A DNA stretch of 64,000 nucleotides from Trachythela sp. YZ-2020. Its lineage: Eukaryota; Cnidaria; Anthozoa; Malacalcyonacea; Clavulariidae. Below the pieces are notes generated by a model, which saw only the letters and a list, made by a program, of their open reading frames with translations, searched no databases and was not told the DNA's origin. The stretch lies in the NCBI GenBank assembly GCA_016169945.1, contig JADLSH010000387.1, positions 2,418,001 through 2,482,000 of the forward strand, written 5' to 3'. Every line of letters starts with the position of its first letter. The stretch's first letter is position 1. A program made the position numbers and the translations under genes. This document shows, piece after piece, positions 1 to 9,980 of the stretch.

Positions 1-597
1 AAAATAGCTTTTTTTAGCATGCGTGTTTTTAGGGCAATCTTTAGTCGTATGCCCTGTCTGGTGGCACGAGAAGCACGTTTGAGGTTGACCAACGTAAAAA
101 CAATTGCAGGAATGAGCTGCAATGATCAACCGCGAAGGAATTGGCTTAGACAGATCTATCAAGACATTACGGACCCCAACGTAAACCCCATGAAAGGAGT
201 CCATTTTAATCTGAATGACTGTGCCGTATGGTTTTAAAGCATCAGCGATCGCTTCGTTGGGAATACCATAACTCAGGCGCGTAATGTTTACCCATTTGGC
301 CGTCCTGACCGGGTTGAACTTGACACGAACATCTCTAAATGTAAGCCCGAGATGGCACACTTCCTCCATGTTCAGTGCGTTGCGACAAGTAATACGAACT
401 TTTCGAGGCGATAGTAAGACAAAAGCCTCGAATAACTTGGGAAAGCTGTCTCCCATTTGGCGATGAAAGTCTTCCATTATGCTTTTGACAGTTACCCTGG
501 CCTGCCCTTGAGTATTTGGAAGCTCTACGTCCACCGATCGATTTGAAAAAGGAATCTTCATGCTTATAACAATTTTAACACGAAGAAGAAATTCCAT
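1..597 (-). CDS. CCHC zinc-knuckle protein, partial (retroelement ORF1/gag-like)
   Basis: The minus strand is open from an ATG at 597 (a second in-frame ATG lies at 561) to the window edge, so the C-terminus is missing. The visible 199 residues end with a zinc knuckle, CFSCHQTGHTTKDC, which fits C-x2-C-x4-H-x4-C. The part before the knuckle (for example RKVRITCRNALNMEEV and ADALKPYGTVIQIKMDSFHG) has the look of RRM-like nucleic-acid-binding domains placed before CCHC knuckles in ORF1 proteins of non-LTR elements and in ZCCHC3-like proteins. The frame stays open upstream to a stop at 841-843 but has no earlier ATG. Role inferred: RNA or single-strand DNA binding, probably of transposon origin. 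A host ZCCHC-type gene cannot be excluded. Confidence 0.6.
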   Translation of the reverse strand, partial: MEFLLRVKIVISMKIPFSNRSVDVELPNTQGQARVTVKSIMEDFHRQMGDSFPKLFEAFVLLSPRKVRITCRNALNMEEVCHLGLTFRDVRVKFNPVRTAKWVNITRLSYGIPNEAIADALKPYGTVIQIKMDSFHGVYVGVRNVLIDLSKPIPSRLIIAAHSCNCFYVGQPQTCFSCHQTGHTTKDCPKNTHAKKSYF

Positions 598-1427
598 CAA
601 ATAATAGGGTAACCCCACACGATAAATTATACAAAAAACGTTACCCCCAGAAAACCCACAACCGAGGAACCTGGCTATTAGGGTTCGGCCAATCACCTTC
701 CCCCAAACAAAATAAACACGAACAAGAAAGGAAAAGACCTCTTCCTTAGAGTAACCCCCTAATAGGCCCCTCAAACAGGAACAGCCAGAAACCACACAAA
801 ACCCCTTAAATAACACACTTAAAAGTACAAATAAACAAGGTTACCCCGCCCAGCGACTATTTGCCGCGGGACGTTGTTGAATCTTGAAAAAAAGGACCAA
901 GAAGATACGGCAGGCCAGGTAACCAGACCAAGAAGGCCCAAGAAGGCCCAAGCCGGACCAGGCAGGACCAAGCACGCCCAGGCAGCAGGACCAGGCAGCA
1001 GGACCAGGCAGCAGGACCAGGCAGCAGGACCAGGAAACACCAACAGCAAGACAGCAGGACAACAAACAGGAACAGGATCAGGATCAGGATCAACAGGAAC
1101 ACACGAAACTTCGTAAGGAAAACTTATTTCTTCTTCACCAAAACTTCTTCAGAGCAAACCAATAGTCTTCTATACGCTCCCAAGGAATGAAAAGAAAGTC
1201 AAGAGTGGCTAGTTATATAGTCGATAAACGTACGGTTGGCTTGTGGGACAATACAAGCGAACTAGTTTAAACGCCCTTGAGAGAGTACGCATGCGCATGA
1301 CTTTCATCTCTGGGCAATTTTCAATTCTCTCGCACATTAAGTGTTCAATTCTGCTCATTTCTTCGCATGTATATTAGTTTTGGTAGTCTACACTTGTATG
1401 AGTTATTCCGGGCCAACGGGTCTTAAT
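598..1427. other. Non-coding stretch with a short 13-bp array
   Basis: No gene recognised. From about 930 the plus strand is rich in AGGACCA and AGGCCCA words and contains about four tandem copies of GGCAGCAGGACCA at 981-1032. Several small overlapping ORFs here simply translate this low-complexity tract in different frames and look like shadows. Confidence 0.6.
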
Positions 1428-1667
1428 GCGAAGGATGCGAAGCAAAATGCGAAGGCGCATAGGGCCACAAAGGCCTTAATGCGAAGAGGCATGAACAGAA
1501 TGCGAACTTAAGACTAAGTGCCACCTAGGCTGAGATATTCCGGGCCACGAAGGACCTTAATGCGAAGACGCATGAGCAAAATGCGAACTAAATGCGAAGA
1601 CGCATGAGCAAAATGCGAACTAAATGCAAAGACGCATGAGCAAAATGCGAAGACGCATGAGCAAAAT
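1428..1667. repeat. Minisatellite, about 32-bp unit with ATGCGAAG words
   Basis: Units built from ATGCGAAGACGCATGAGCAA recur every 32 bp at 1559, 1591 and 1623, with degenerate copies from 1428. The unit contains an imperfect inverted repeat (ATGCGAAG and CGCAT). No coding potential. Confidence 0.75.
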
Positions 1668-1848
1668 AACCCCCAGGGAACCCCTAGGGAACCCCCAGGG
1701 AACCCCTAGGGAACCCCCAGGGAACCCCTAGGGAACCCCCAGGGAACCCCCAGGGAACCCCCAGGGAACCCCCAGGGAACCCCCAGGGAACCCCCAGGGA
1801 ACCCCCAGGGAACCCCCAGGGAACCCCCAGGGAACCCCCAGGGAACCC
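1668..1848. repeat. 11-bp minisatellite, CCCCCAGGGAA unit
   Basis: About 16 consecutive 11-bp units AACCCCCAGGG. The first part alternates with AACCCCTAGGG, the later part is homogeneous. It runs directly into the next 11-bp array. Confidence 0.9.
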
Positions 1849-1960
1849 CTACAGAACCCTTACAGAACCCCTACAGAACCCCTACAGAACCCCTACAGAA
1901 CCCTTACCGAACCCCTACAGAACCCGTGCAGAACCCTGAGAGAACCCCTACAGAACCCCG
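1849..1960. repeat. 11-bp minisatellite, CCCCTACAGAA unit
   Basis: About ten units of AACCCCTACAG with scattered substitutions. The unit shares 8 of 11 positions with the array before it, in the same phase, so it looks like a drifted continuation. Confidence 0.85.
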
Positions 1961-2055
1961 AAATGTTTACATCTGCCGAACCGGACTCGAGCCGGTGCCC
2001 CACATCGACCTCACAGAGTGTTAGTTTTATCTTTTTATTTTACTTCCTTTCCTGC

Positions 2056-2128
2056 CTGTTTGGCCTTTTTGGCCTGTTTGGCTTGTTTGGCCTGTTTGGC
2101 TTGTTTGGCCTGTTTGGCTTGTTTGGCC
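2056..2128. repeat. 9/18-bp minisatellite TTTGGCCTG/TTTGGCTTG
   Basis: Alternating 9-bp half units TTTGGCCTG and TTTGGCTTG make an 18-bp period, about four copies. Flanked directly by the next array. Confidence 0.85.
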
Positions 2129-2210
2129 ATCGACCTCACATCGACCTCACATCGACCTCACATCGACCTCACATCGACCTCGCATCGACCCTCGCATCGA
2201 CCCTCGCATA
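2129..2210. repeat. 11-bp minisatellite ATCGACCTCAC
   Basis: Seven to eight units of CATCGACCTCA with small changes at the end (TCGCATCGACC). The period is again 11 bp, although the sequence differs from the earlier arrays. Confidence 0.85.
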
Positions 2211-2378
2211 GGAAACAGTGCAAAAGCTGGACAATATGTTTAATAACTGTATATTTGTGTAAATAATTGTTATACCTAAAGGAATACATTGTTTAAAACG
2301 TTAATCTTTGTCTGTGTTAATTTACGCATGCATCCAAGCGTCACTAATTACTCATATTTTGGAGAGCTTCATAAAGCT

Positions 2379-2546
2379 CACAGACGTTTTACAGAAGCTT
2401 CGCAGAAGCTCCACAGAAGCTTTACAGAAGCTTCACAGAAGCTTTACAGAAGCTCTACAGAAGCTTTACAGAAGCTCCACAGAAGCTTTACAGAAGCTTT
2501 ACAGAAGCTTCACAGAAGCTTTACAGAAGCTTCACAGAAGCTTTAG
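2379..2546. repeat. 11-bp minisatellite ACAGAAGCTTT
   Basis: About 15 units of ACAGAAGCTTT/ACAGAAGCTTC/ACAGAAGCTCC. Because 11 is not a multiple of 3, overlapping ORFs in different frames all show the same 11-residue cycle. I do not treat them as genes. Confidence 0.9.
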
Positions 2547-2648
2547 AGAATTTCCAGACATACACAGCAAATCCTTCTCAAAATGACCCCCTTTGTAGGC
2601 AATTGTAGAGTTTACCGACACCTATGGTAATGTATCACTAACTACACG

Positions 2649-2900
2649 ATGGAATCTATCGGAGTTCTGCCGGAACCGAACTACGCACTCTCATCAGAAA
2701 TACTATCTCTGTTTGGAATACTTTCCACAGTTCGAGAGTGGGAGGAAGAAGAACGAGGGCAAGATAACACCGAGAAAGAGGTCTGTCACTTTTGTTTCGA
2801 AATTGTCAAGGATAACGAACTCTTCACTACCAAAACATCATGCTGTGGGCACCTCGTTCACTGTGACTGTTTTAAGACATGGGCGAGGACATCGGCTTAA
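2649..2900 (+). pseudogene. Truncated RING-H2-like zinc-finger ORF
   Basis: An 83-codon ORF with an acidic middle (EWEEEER) and the pattern CHFC...CCGHLVHCDCFKTW. This gives the first six ligands of a RING-H2 type finger (C-x2-C, then C-x-GH-x2-H-x2-C). The closing C-x2-C pair is missing because the frame ends at a TAA right after the tryptophan region. An AATAAA lies about 20 bp after the stop. It is either a decayed copy of an E3-ligase-like gene, perhaps of transposon origin, or an exon whose partner I cannot find. No close family is recognised. Confidence 0.35.
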
Positions 2901-3082
2901 ATTGTTGTGTGTAATTAAAATAAAATCAAAACACAAAACTCTCTGTTATTTATTTCTCGACAACAAACATTCCGTACAGCGTCGTGCGAAACTTTTTCAC
3001 ACCTCTTACTAGGGTTGCGTCACCTAGGGTTACGTTACCTAATGTTATTATCTACATCCCCTTTTAAACAAACCTAACGCAA

Positions 3083-3205
3083 CGCTATTAGTATTTAAAC
3101 GTTACGCAACGCTTTATGTTACGCAACGCTATTAGTATTTAAACGTTACGCAACGCTTTATGTTACGCAACGCTTTATGTTACGCAACGCTTTACGTTAC
3201 GTCAC
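3083..3205. repeat. 17-bp tandem repeat TTATGTTACGCAACGCT
   Basis: Units of TTATGTTACGCAACGCT, partly organised in a longer repeat that includes ATTAGTATTTAAACG. It lies about 75 bp before the truncated glycosyltransferase copy. Confidence 0.75.
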
Positions 3206-3278
3206 CTCATTATTATTCTTACTTCCATGCGTATGAATACTAATCACTTCCGGTGCTATATAGGGGGGATAAGCTACT

Positions 3279-4665
3279 ATCCCACCTCAGCTGAAGGAAA
3301 AACTAGAGAACCATGGTGTTAACTTGTTGCTCTACCATTGCTTGGGTGACTTTCCCATATATAGCTCGCGGGGAGATTACATTTTGAAATACTATTTCGC
3401 AACATCGTCAACACTGCAAACAATCTTGCATGTTAATCATCATATATTAAAGATTGTGACGAAGATTACAACAAATATAGTCAAAGATGTTAACCTACTC
3501 AAAGACATTAAACATTTTAAGCCAGATTTAATCATGTTGGACTCCTCTCCTACTGCTATCATGTTAACACTCATACCGTACAAGTTAAATATTCCTTTTA
3601 TTATGATCGGATCTATTGAATCCCCCCAGAGTACTCGAGCTCCAATCCTACCAACTGTGGATCCTTATGAGATACTACCTTACACAGATCAAATGACTTT
3701 CCTACAACGCGTGCTCAATACTTTAATACACCTGCTAGCGTATCGACTAAATCTATTTATTGATTTTTCACTTATTTATGAATATGTACCCGAGAAACCA
3801 TATATTTCGCCAATAGACCTTCAAGCCAAGGCGCAACTGTGGATAATTAATCAGACAGCATGGTGTACTTGATTATAATCCACCCACAATGCCTAATGTG
3901 AAACGTGTAGGTCACCTTCAGACACTCACACCCAAACCCAAACCACTCCCTCCAGAGTTCCAGACGTTCAAAGAAAGTGCGAATAACGGCGTTATCATTG
4001 TTTCATTTGGTTCAGTATTAGCATCTGTACCGTCCCAAATAATGGACAAATTATTAGCAACATTCGAACAATCAAAATATAGATACATTATCCAAAGTTC
4101 TCCCCAGCAGAAAAACCAGTCAGATAAATTCATGTTTCGAAAATGGCTTCTTCAGATTGACCTGCTTCGCCATCAAAAGACAAAACTTTTCATCACTCAT
4201 TGCGGATCAAATGGTTTACAAGAGGCATTGATTGCTGGTGTGCTTATAATTGGTTTCCCAATATGTGCCGATCAGCCACAGAACGCCGGGAAATTTGTGA
4301 GAAAAGGTTTTGGCTTAAAGCTAGAACTTAGATCGTTTTCTGTCGAGGAACTAGTTTCTGCGATAGAGGAAGTGACAACGAATACTTCATATACAACAAA
4401 CGTGAAGAAAGCTTCTACCATTTTGAAATCTGAGAGGGTGCCACCTATTGAAGAAGCAGCGTTCTGGATTAACCACGTTCTCACATTTGGTGGTGATCAC
4501 TTGAGATCGTACGCACAGGATATCCCATTATGGAAGTACCTTGGCTTGGATATTTTTGTTTTCTGTTTGCTGCTCTGGCATGTGTTTGTTTGTTTAGTTA
4601 TAATGCTTATAAAGTTTTGTTTTTCACGTTGCTGTGGAAGAAAGCAAAAACTAAAATTTGAATAA
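3279..4665 (+). pseudogene. UDP-glycosyltransferase pseudogene (copy of the gene at 25.7 kb)
   Basis: Nearly identical to the intact glycosyltransferase at 25728-27278, but homology begins only at codon 59 of that gene. The signal peptide and the catalytic histidine (His37 of the intact copy) are therefore absent. A 4-base gain near 3846 (TAAT) shifts the frame in the middle of the gene; a 6-base in-frame gain occurs near 3935. The donor-binding signature is present ([18 protein letters not shown]), but two prolines conserved in the intact copy are leucine here (WLLQ, GVLIIGFP). The C-terminal membrane segment and a KLKFE tail remain. Homology continues past the stop through the 3' flank to 5129, so this is a segmental duplicate, not a processed copy. 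Whether it is transcribed cannot be told. Confidence 0.85.
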
Positions 4666-5167
4666 AGAACAAAGTACGCAGCCAAAACATGACTCCCTTA
4701 TTTTAGCCTAACATTTATTAGCCTTGTTGCCATGAAAAGTTATACCACATTTGCCCATTACGCGCTTATTGAAGTGCTTTGTTTTTTTTCTTTTCTTCTT
4801 CGTTGTACAAAGAAAAGTCAGACACTCGTCATTTCTATATATCTTCAATGAAATAGCTATTTGAGGATTTTGTCATCAGTTGAGGGTTTGATCACCGTCA
4901 GAATATAATTTGTTTTCTTGACGCTAGCGCGCGAGAGAGAAATAGGCACTTTTCGAAATTGGACTTGAAATAATTCTTTTAGTTTTTCATGGCAAAGGTA
5001 TTAAATCTTTGAGTTTTAGAATCTGTTCAGTTTTATTCGCTTTTATTTAGTTATATATGTTCTGTTCAGAAATAACTTATTCATGTTTATATTCTGCTCA
5101 GAATTTAAACAAAAGTTTTATTAGGAATTAGTACAAGTATGTACTCCGCTGACCTTTAAAATTGGCG

Positions 5168-5310
5168 CAGTGGCCGTAAATATTTTTCGTAGCCGTAAAT
5201 ATTTTTTGTAGCCGTAAATATTTTTTGGTAGCTGTAAATAATGGTGTTCTGATATAAAATTGTGTAAGTAACCGTAAATATTTTTGTAGACGTAAATATT
5301 TTTAATAATA
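5168..5310. repeat. About 19-bp AT-rich tandem repeat GCCGTAAATATTTTTTGTA
   Basis: Three good tandem copies of GCCGTAAATATTTTTTGTA at 5172-5240 and two diverged ones near 5268-5310. No coding content. Confidence 0.75.
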
Positions 5311-6057
5311 CAATATTGTCATGTTTGGCACCCCATACACTTACATACAAATGCCCAAAATAACGATTGCTGAGAAGATACTAATGAAGATAAACTTAAA
5401 GGCGTCTGAGGCGCGCCAATAATATATTTTCCAATGAGTATGAAATCGCACTTTCGTGAGCAAGTCTCATGGTTATTACCCACAGGCCACAGAGACTTTT
5501 ATGATCGAACTCTGTTGGGAAAATATCTTTCCCGAGCCGGCGCGAAGCGCCGTGCGAGGGTACTAATTCCGCTCGGATATTTACACCCGGGTATGTGACA
5601 ACATAGCGGAATGCAAAGTTGTCCGCCATCCATTATGTCATGGACCCTTCATGGACCCTACGTCATGGACGGTCATGGACGGTTTTCTACTTTATGCGCA
5701 TATGCGAGTTTAGGCTGAGAGAAAACTTTTTTCAAAAATAGCTTTGTACATTAATTTGTTTTGTACTCAGGAGTCGGGAAATAATACAGACAAATAAAGT
5801 CTTCAAAACAAGATAAATGAAAATTTTGTAGAGGACTTTCACTTACTAAAGTCAACAGGAAAATAATTCAGTCAAAAGACCGAGAAAGGACAAGGTTTTC
5901 GAGCGTTTTTAACGGGTAATTAGTGTCTATTTTGCATACTTGCTTTTGCAGTTTTGCCGTCAATTGGCATGCACTATAGTTTGTGCCAGTATGGAATGCA
6001 ACTTTTCTGTGCACCGGACAGTGAAACACACGACTGTTCTTGTGCACCAAACTTATA
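5311..6057. other. Non-coding stretch
   Basis: No gene recognised. A GC-rich hairpin (GCCGGCGCGAAGCGCCG) lies near 5536. The words TGTGCACC and GGTGTGCAC recur from about 5990 and continue into the following repeat. Confidence 0.5.
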
Positions 6058-6277
6058 CAGTGGTGTGCACTAATAGAAAACTGAAATTTCTTCAAATGCC
6101 AGAAACATCATGCATACATGCATACATTATTCAGTTCACTCCCCATTGCATGGGGCTTTTCAGTGACCGATTACATCAAGTATCTCGCTTACCGATATAT
6201 ATTACCACAGAATACACACTATACCAGAAGTGTCATTCCTATGTGTTTTACCTATAGATATAGGAGACGTCCGAAAT
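6058..6277. repeat. Dispersed 220-bp repeat, copy A
   Basis: Nearly identical to 8183-8396 in the same orientation, from CAGTGGTGTGCACTAATAG to GGAGACGTCCGAAAT. Copy A has an extra AAACTGA near its start. The small ORFs over it are duplicated with it and are not supported as genes. Confidence 0.85.
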
Positions 6278-6333
6278 GTGCACCCCAGGATGGCGTAGAA
6301 ATTGAGTCATATGACGCCATGCTGGGGGTGCAC
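6278..6333. repeat. Perfect-looking hairpin GTGCACCCC...GGGGTGCAC
   Basis: Arms GTGCACCCCAGGATGGCGT (6278-6296) and its near complement ending GGGGGTGCAC (6314-6333) enclose a 17-nt loop. It abuts repeat copy A but is missing from copy B, so it marks a difference between the two copies. Confidence 0.65.
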
Positions 6334-6437
6334 ACGGCACTTTGTACCCATTTTGATGGCGTATTTTCACGTCAGCACGTAAAAAAATTTCTGTATATCC
6401 TAACCCACTAATATCTAATATATATCTAATCTGTATA

Positions 6438-6632
6438 TCCCAACCCACTAGTGACCCGGTCAACTTTCCCTGTGGGAGGAAACCGGAATGCCCGGAGAAA
6501 ACCCACAACTTTCAGCAGAGCGTTGACTTACTCTTTTCACATGAGTGTGATGATTAAAGTCCCCAGCGAGAATCGAACTCAAGACTCAGAGGTGAAAGGC
6601 ACTTGCTCTGACAGCTACGCCACCGAAGCCCC
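6438..6632 (-). mobile_element. tRNA-derived SINE, type A (truncated at 3' end)
   Basis: On the minus strand, reading from 6632: a tRNA-like head GGGGCTTCGGTGGCGTAGC with an A-box-like stretch (GTGGCGTAGCTGTCAGAGC) and a B-box-like GAGTTCGATTC. A conserved-looking body follows (TTTTCTCCGGGCATTCCGG, TTTCCTCCCACAGGGAAAG). The same order is seen in the fuller copy at 48136-48505. The body resembles central domains shared among SINE families of several animal phyla (from memory, not searched). Here it stops after the body. Confidence 0.75.
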
Positions 6633-7333
6633 TTCATCTCATCACAGTTTTAAGGAGTTCTTTTGATAGCGACCAAAAGCAATTAATTGTAGGTAAAATT
6701 TAACAACATAATTTTCCATTGTCCACTACAATATGTGCACCAAAGATAACTGAATTGAAAAATTGTGCACCAGGTTGTGCACCAAAATTCCTTATTGAAA
6801 TGAAATCAGTTTAAAATATAAGCGTAAAAATGATTTCGTTCTCCTTTTAATTTAGACCTTTTTCATCATATAAAATATACGATACTTTAACCGTAAATAA
6901 ATGAAAAACTATATATATAAAGCAGGAGTTTTTAAAACAAAAAAACATCAACACTTTTATTGTTTTAATATAACAAACCTGCCTCTACATATTTTACTTT
7001 TTTCCGTTCATTTGTCACTTGGACTCTTCTTATCTTTTTTGCTAAACTTGAAGCGATAAGATCCGTCCCACAGCTCTTCCAATAAAGTCCCAAAGGCGAC
7101 CTTTAATTCAGACTTTCTCAAGTTTTTCTATTTTCTCACTCACTCCACTCCTGACAATCTGCCATACTTTTGAGATCAGTGAGACGACCACCCACCAACC
7201 TTGAACCACGCGCCCGCGATTATTGATGAACTTTAGATCTCCCATGGATTTCCTTTTTTCCGGGTGTGATAAATAACCGAGCGGAATTCTGTTGTGCACG
7301 GCACATGTGACATGGCGATTGCTTACTTTCCAT

Positions 7334-7872
7334 CAGTGTGACCAGATTTAGCATAATTATGCTAGTTTAGCATAATTTCATCATTTGGAGACGTGTATTA
7401 GCATAATGAAAAATTTAGCATAACTCTAGCATAAACTTACAGATTCAGCATAATGTTAGAACAATGTTAGGACATCTCTCTTTAAATGTTATTTTAGAAA
7501 GAATGTTTAAAAAATCTACCCAATACTGGTTATTTGTAGCCAAATTAATGCGCTCAGACAGTCAGACTAGTCTCTAGTCTTGTACTTCTTGCTCTATTTC
7601 TCATTCTCATTACCATGACGATTGAGGATCATGATCGACATTATTGTGCTCGTGCTGCATGGTTTTCACCTGAAATTTGCGAGAATAAAGATGCCAGCAG
7701 CACTGTAGCTTGTTTAACATGCTAAAATGTTTTCATTTTATAATTACTTTACAAATTAATAGTAACATTTTAAAGTAAATTTAAACGGTTCCGCTTTTTA
7801 GCAAATTATCTCAATTTAGCATAATTTAGTCGGCTGTTTAGCATAATTAATTTTTAGAATCTGGTCACACTG
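7334..7872. mobile_element. MITE with TIR CAGTGTGACCAGATT and internal TAGCATAA words
   Basis: Begins CAGTGTGACCAGATTTAGC and ends with the complementary AATCTGGTCACACTG, 539 bp, with no transposase ORF. Near each end the words TAGCATAA/TTTAGCATAATT are repeated about a dozen times in total. The CAG start and length suit a hAT-type non-autonomous element, but I see no matching 8-bp flanking duplication. Confidence 0.65.
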
Positions 7873-8182
7873 CCAGGGCTTCCACTTGCAAGGAAATTTC
7901 CCTGCAAAAGGAAATTTTGGCCTTTGCAAGGAAGCATGCAAGGAAATAAGATTTACAACAACCTCGTCCCCAGGGTCTTGATGGTGACCGCGGTGAACGG
8001 ACAACTTGGCAAAAATGTCCAAGATTCTTGGACATTTATCGCATGCGCAATAGCGGCAACACATCTGTTGCTGACTGGAATCAGCGCCCGCACTTACGAT
8101 TTTCTTGGTATTGTTCTTTTAATGTTTTGTTATATTATTTATCTATTTCTCAAAGTTTGAACAAATTTTACGAAAACATATG
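7873..8182. other. Non-coding stretch
   Basis: Holds a degenerate inverted arrangement of TTGCAAGGAAATTT and CCTTTGCAAGGAAG near 7885-7945. No gene recognised. Confidence 0.5.
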
Positions 8183-8396
8183 CAGTGGTGTGCACTAATA
8201 GCAAATTTCTTCAAATGCCAGAAACATCATGCATACATGCATACATTATTCAGTTCACTCCCCATTGCATGGGGCTTTTCAGTGACCGATTACATCAAGT
8301 ATCTCGCTTACCTATATATATTACCACAGAATACACATTATACCAGAAGTGTCATCCCTATGTGTTTTACCCATAGATATAGGAGACGTCCGAAAT
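8183..8396. repeat. Dispersed 214-bp repeat, copy B
   Basis: Second copy of the repeat at 6058-6277, same orientation, a few substitutions apart. Confidence 0.85.
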
Positions 8397-8850
8397 CGAG
8401 TTTCCTTTCTTTCAATCTCGGGGGATATGTCACAGTGAAATGTATTTACAAATAGCAACATAATTACAGTTTCTTGTTTGCTAAATCTAAACGTCGCTTT
8501 GAATGTGCTTTCGTTTAGTGTTTGTACAATGTATAAACATTAACAAAATAATCTTTTGCTTATGCAAAAACAGCTGTCATGCCTTTTTTCGGAGTTAATG
8601 GCTTCATGAGAAAAATAGTGTTAATCCATCATTTACTGTCGTCTGTTGCTTATTAAGTGCAAAAGGTGCTTTTTGTAAAGGACTAAAATAAAAAGTGAAA
8701 AGCGGGATTAAGGCCTTAAATGACTTGTTTATCCTTGTAAGTACCCCTTAAGGAATTTTGGGGAAATCTGAGGAATTTTGAACCTCGCACTAAGGAATAT
8801 CAAAATTTGGTTGTGAGAGCACTGGTTGCACCATATGTTGTGCACGGCAC

Positions 8851-9128
8851 ACTGACTCGTCCCCAGTCTCTATCAGAAAAATTCGGAAAATAGAATCAGA
8901 AAAATTCGGAAAATAGGGCCCGCAAGGAGGGATTTGCTGCGGGCGTGTGAGGCAAGCCGGGCCCGCGCCCCGATGCATCAGGGAAGCATTCCCACGAGGC
9001 TCCCCGGGCCCGGCTTGCCTCACACGCCCGCAGCAAATCCCTCCTTGCGGGCCCTATTTTCCGAATTTTTCAATTCTGATTCTATTTTCCGAATTTTTCT
9101 GATAGAGACGACTGGGGACGAGTCAGCG
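8851..9128. mobile_element. Long palindromic MITE with TSD CGGCAC and an unoccupied relative
   Basis: Arms starting CTGACTCGTCCCCAGTC and ending GACTGGGGACGAGTCAG fold back on one another over nearly 280 bp, with a GC-rich centre (CCGGGCCCGGC). The flanks read TGTTGTGCACGGCAC before and CGGCACATGTGACATGGCG after, giving a 6-bp duplication CGGCAC. The same flanking sequence without the insert stands at about 7289-7332. Confidence 0.75.
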
Positions 9129-9373
9129 CGGCACATGTGACATGGCGATTGCTTACTTTCCAACTGGAGTTTGTGGTTTTCAAAATGCGTAGTTCTTCCG
9201 TGTGGTCAATACAACATTGATTAATCTTAAAAAGTGTTTTAATATTAATATTAATTCAAATGCGTTTTACAATAAGAAACAACATATTTAATCTCAAAAA
9301 CTTCATAGTATAAAAATACTGTTAAAAAAACAGTTGTTTTTTGACAATTTTGAAACGTGTTGTGAGACGTCTA

Positions 9374-9878
9374 CAGAGACGTAGCTAGAGGGGGGGCCCG
9401 GGGGCCGGGCCCCCTCTGGCGAAATTCTCGGCCCCCCTTGATAAAATTGTGACTAGCAAAATATTTTTATTATTTTCTCACGCTATACGTCATGCAAATA
9501 TAATATTTTACTTTTACTACATGATGTTTTGAGAATTTGGGCGTATTTCAGCCAGGACCATATCTACGGGGGGTTTGGGGGGTGTCTAACCCCCCCATGA
9601 ATTGTATTTGGATATTTAGTGAACAGAAGCGAGATTTGAGTCGGCACAAAAAATACGAGTCGGCACAAAAAATACGAGTCGGCACAAAAAAAGTCGGGAC
9701 ACAATACAAGTCGGAACATATGAGCCCGTAAGTTGTCCGGGAAATTTTTTTAACCCTTCCGCCCCCCCCCCGTCGACACATACAAAATGGGCATGCTGGT
9801 TATAATTTATGTTCTTGAGTTGGCCCCCCAAAAAAATTTTTCGGCCCCCCTTGATTGGAAAACCTGGCTACGTCTCTG
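9374..9878. mobile_element. hAT-type MITE, TIR CAGAGACGTAGC, 8-bp TSD GACGTCTA
   Basis: Terminal inverted repeats CAGAGACGTAGC and GCTACGTCTCTG are flanked on both sides by a perfect 8-bp GACGTCTA (9366-9373 and 9879-9886). An 8-bp target duplication with CA-starting TIRs is the hAT signature. The 505-bp body lacks a transposase and carries three tandem GTCGGCACAAAAAATACGA units near 9640-9695 and long C/G runs (subterminal GGCCCCCC). Confidence 0.85.
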
Positions 9879-9980
9879 GACGTCTAAGATTGAATTTTAG
9901 AGTAAATCAAAGCTAAAAGAGTACCTGATAACATAGCTACTTTATATAGTTGGGCAATTGATAATTTTACAGTTAAAAGT

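Noticed and set aside
1668..2546. CRISPR array
   Set aside because: Units are contiguous with no unique spacers, and the context is a eukaryotic genome.
2289..2586. ORFs with QKLHRSFTEA cycle
   Set aside because: Frame-shifted readings of the 11-bp ACAGAAGCTTT array.
5396..5629. 77-codon minus ORF
   Set aside because: Looks like chance reading through a GC-rich hairpin; no domain.
6118..8455. Duplicated small ORFs (MHTLFSSLPIAWGFSVTDYI)
   Set aside because: They lie on the dispersed 220-bp repeat, end at different points in the two copies and overlap one another in two frames.
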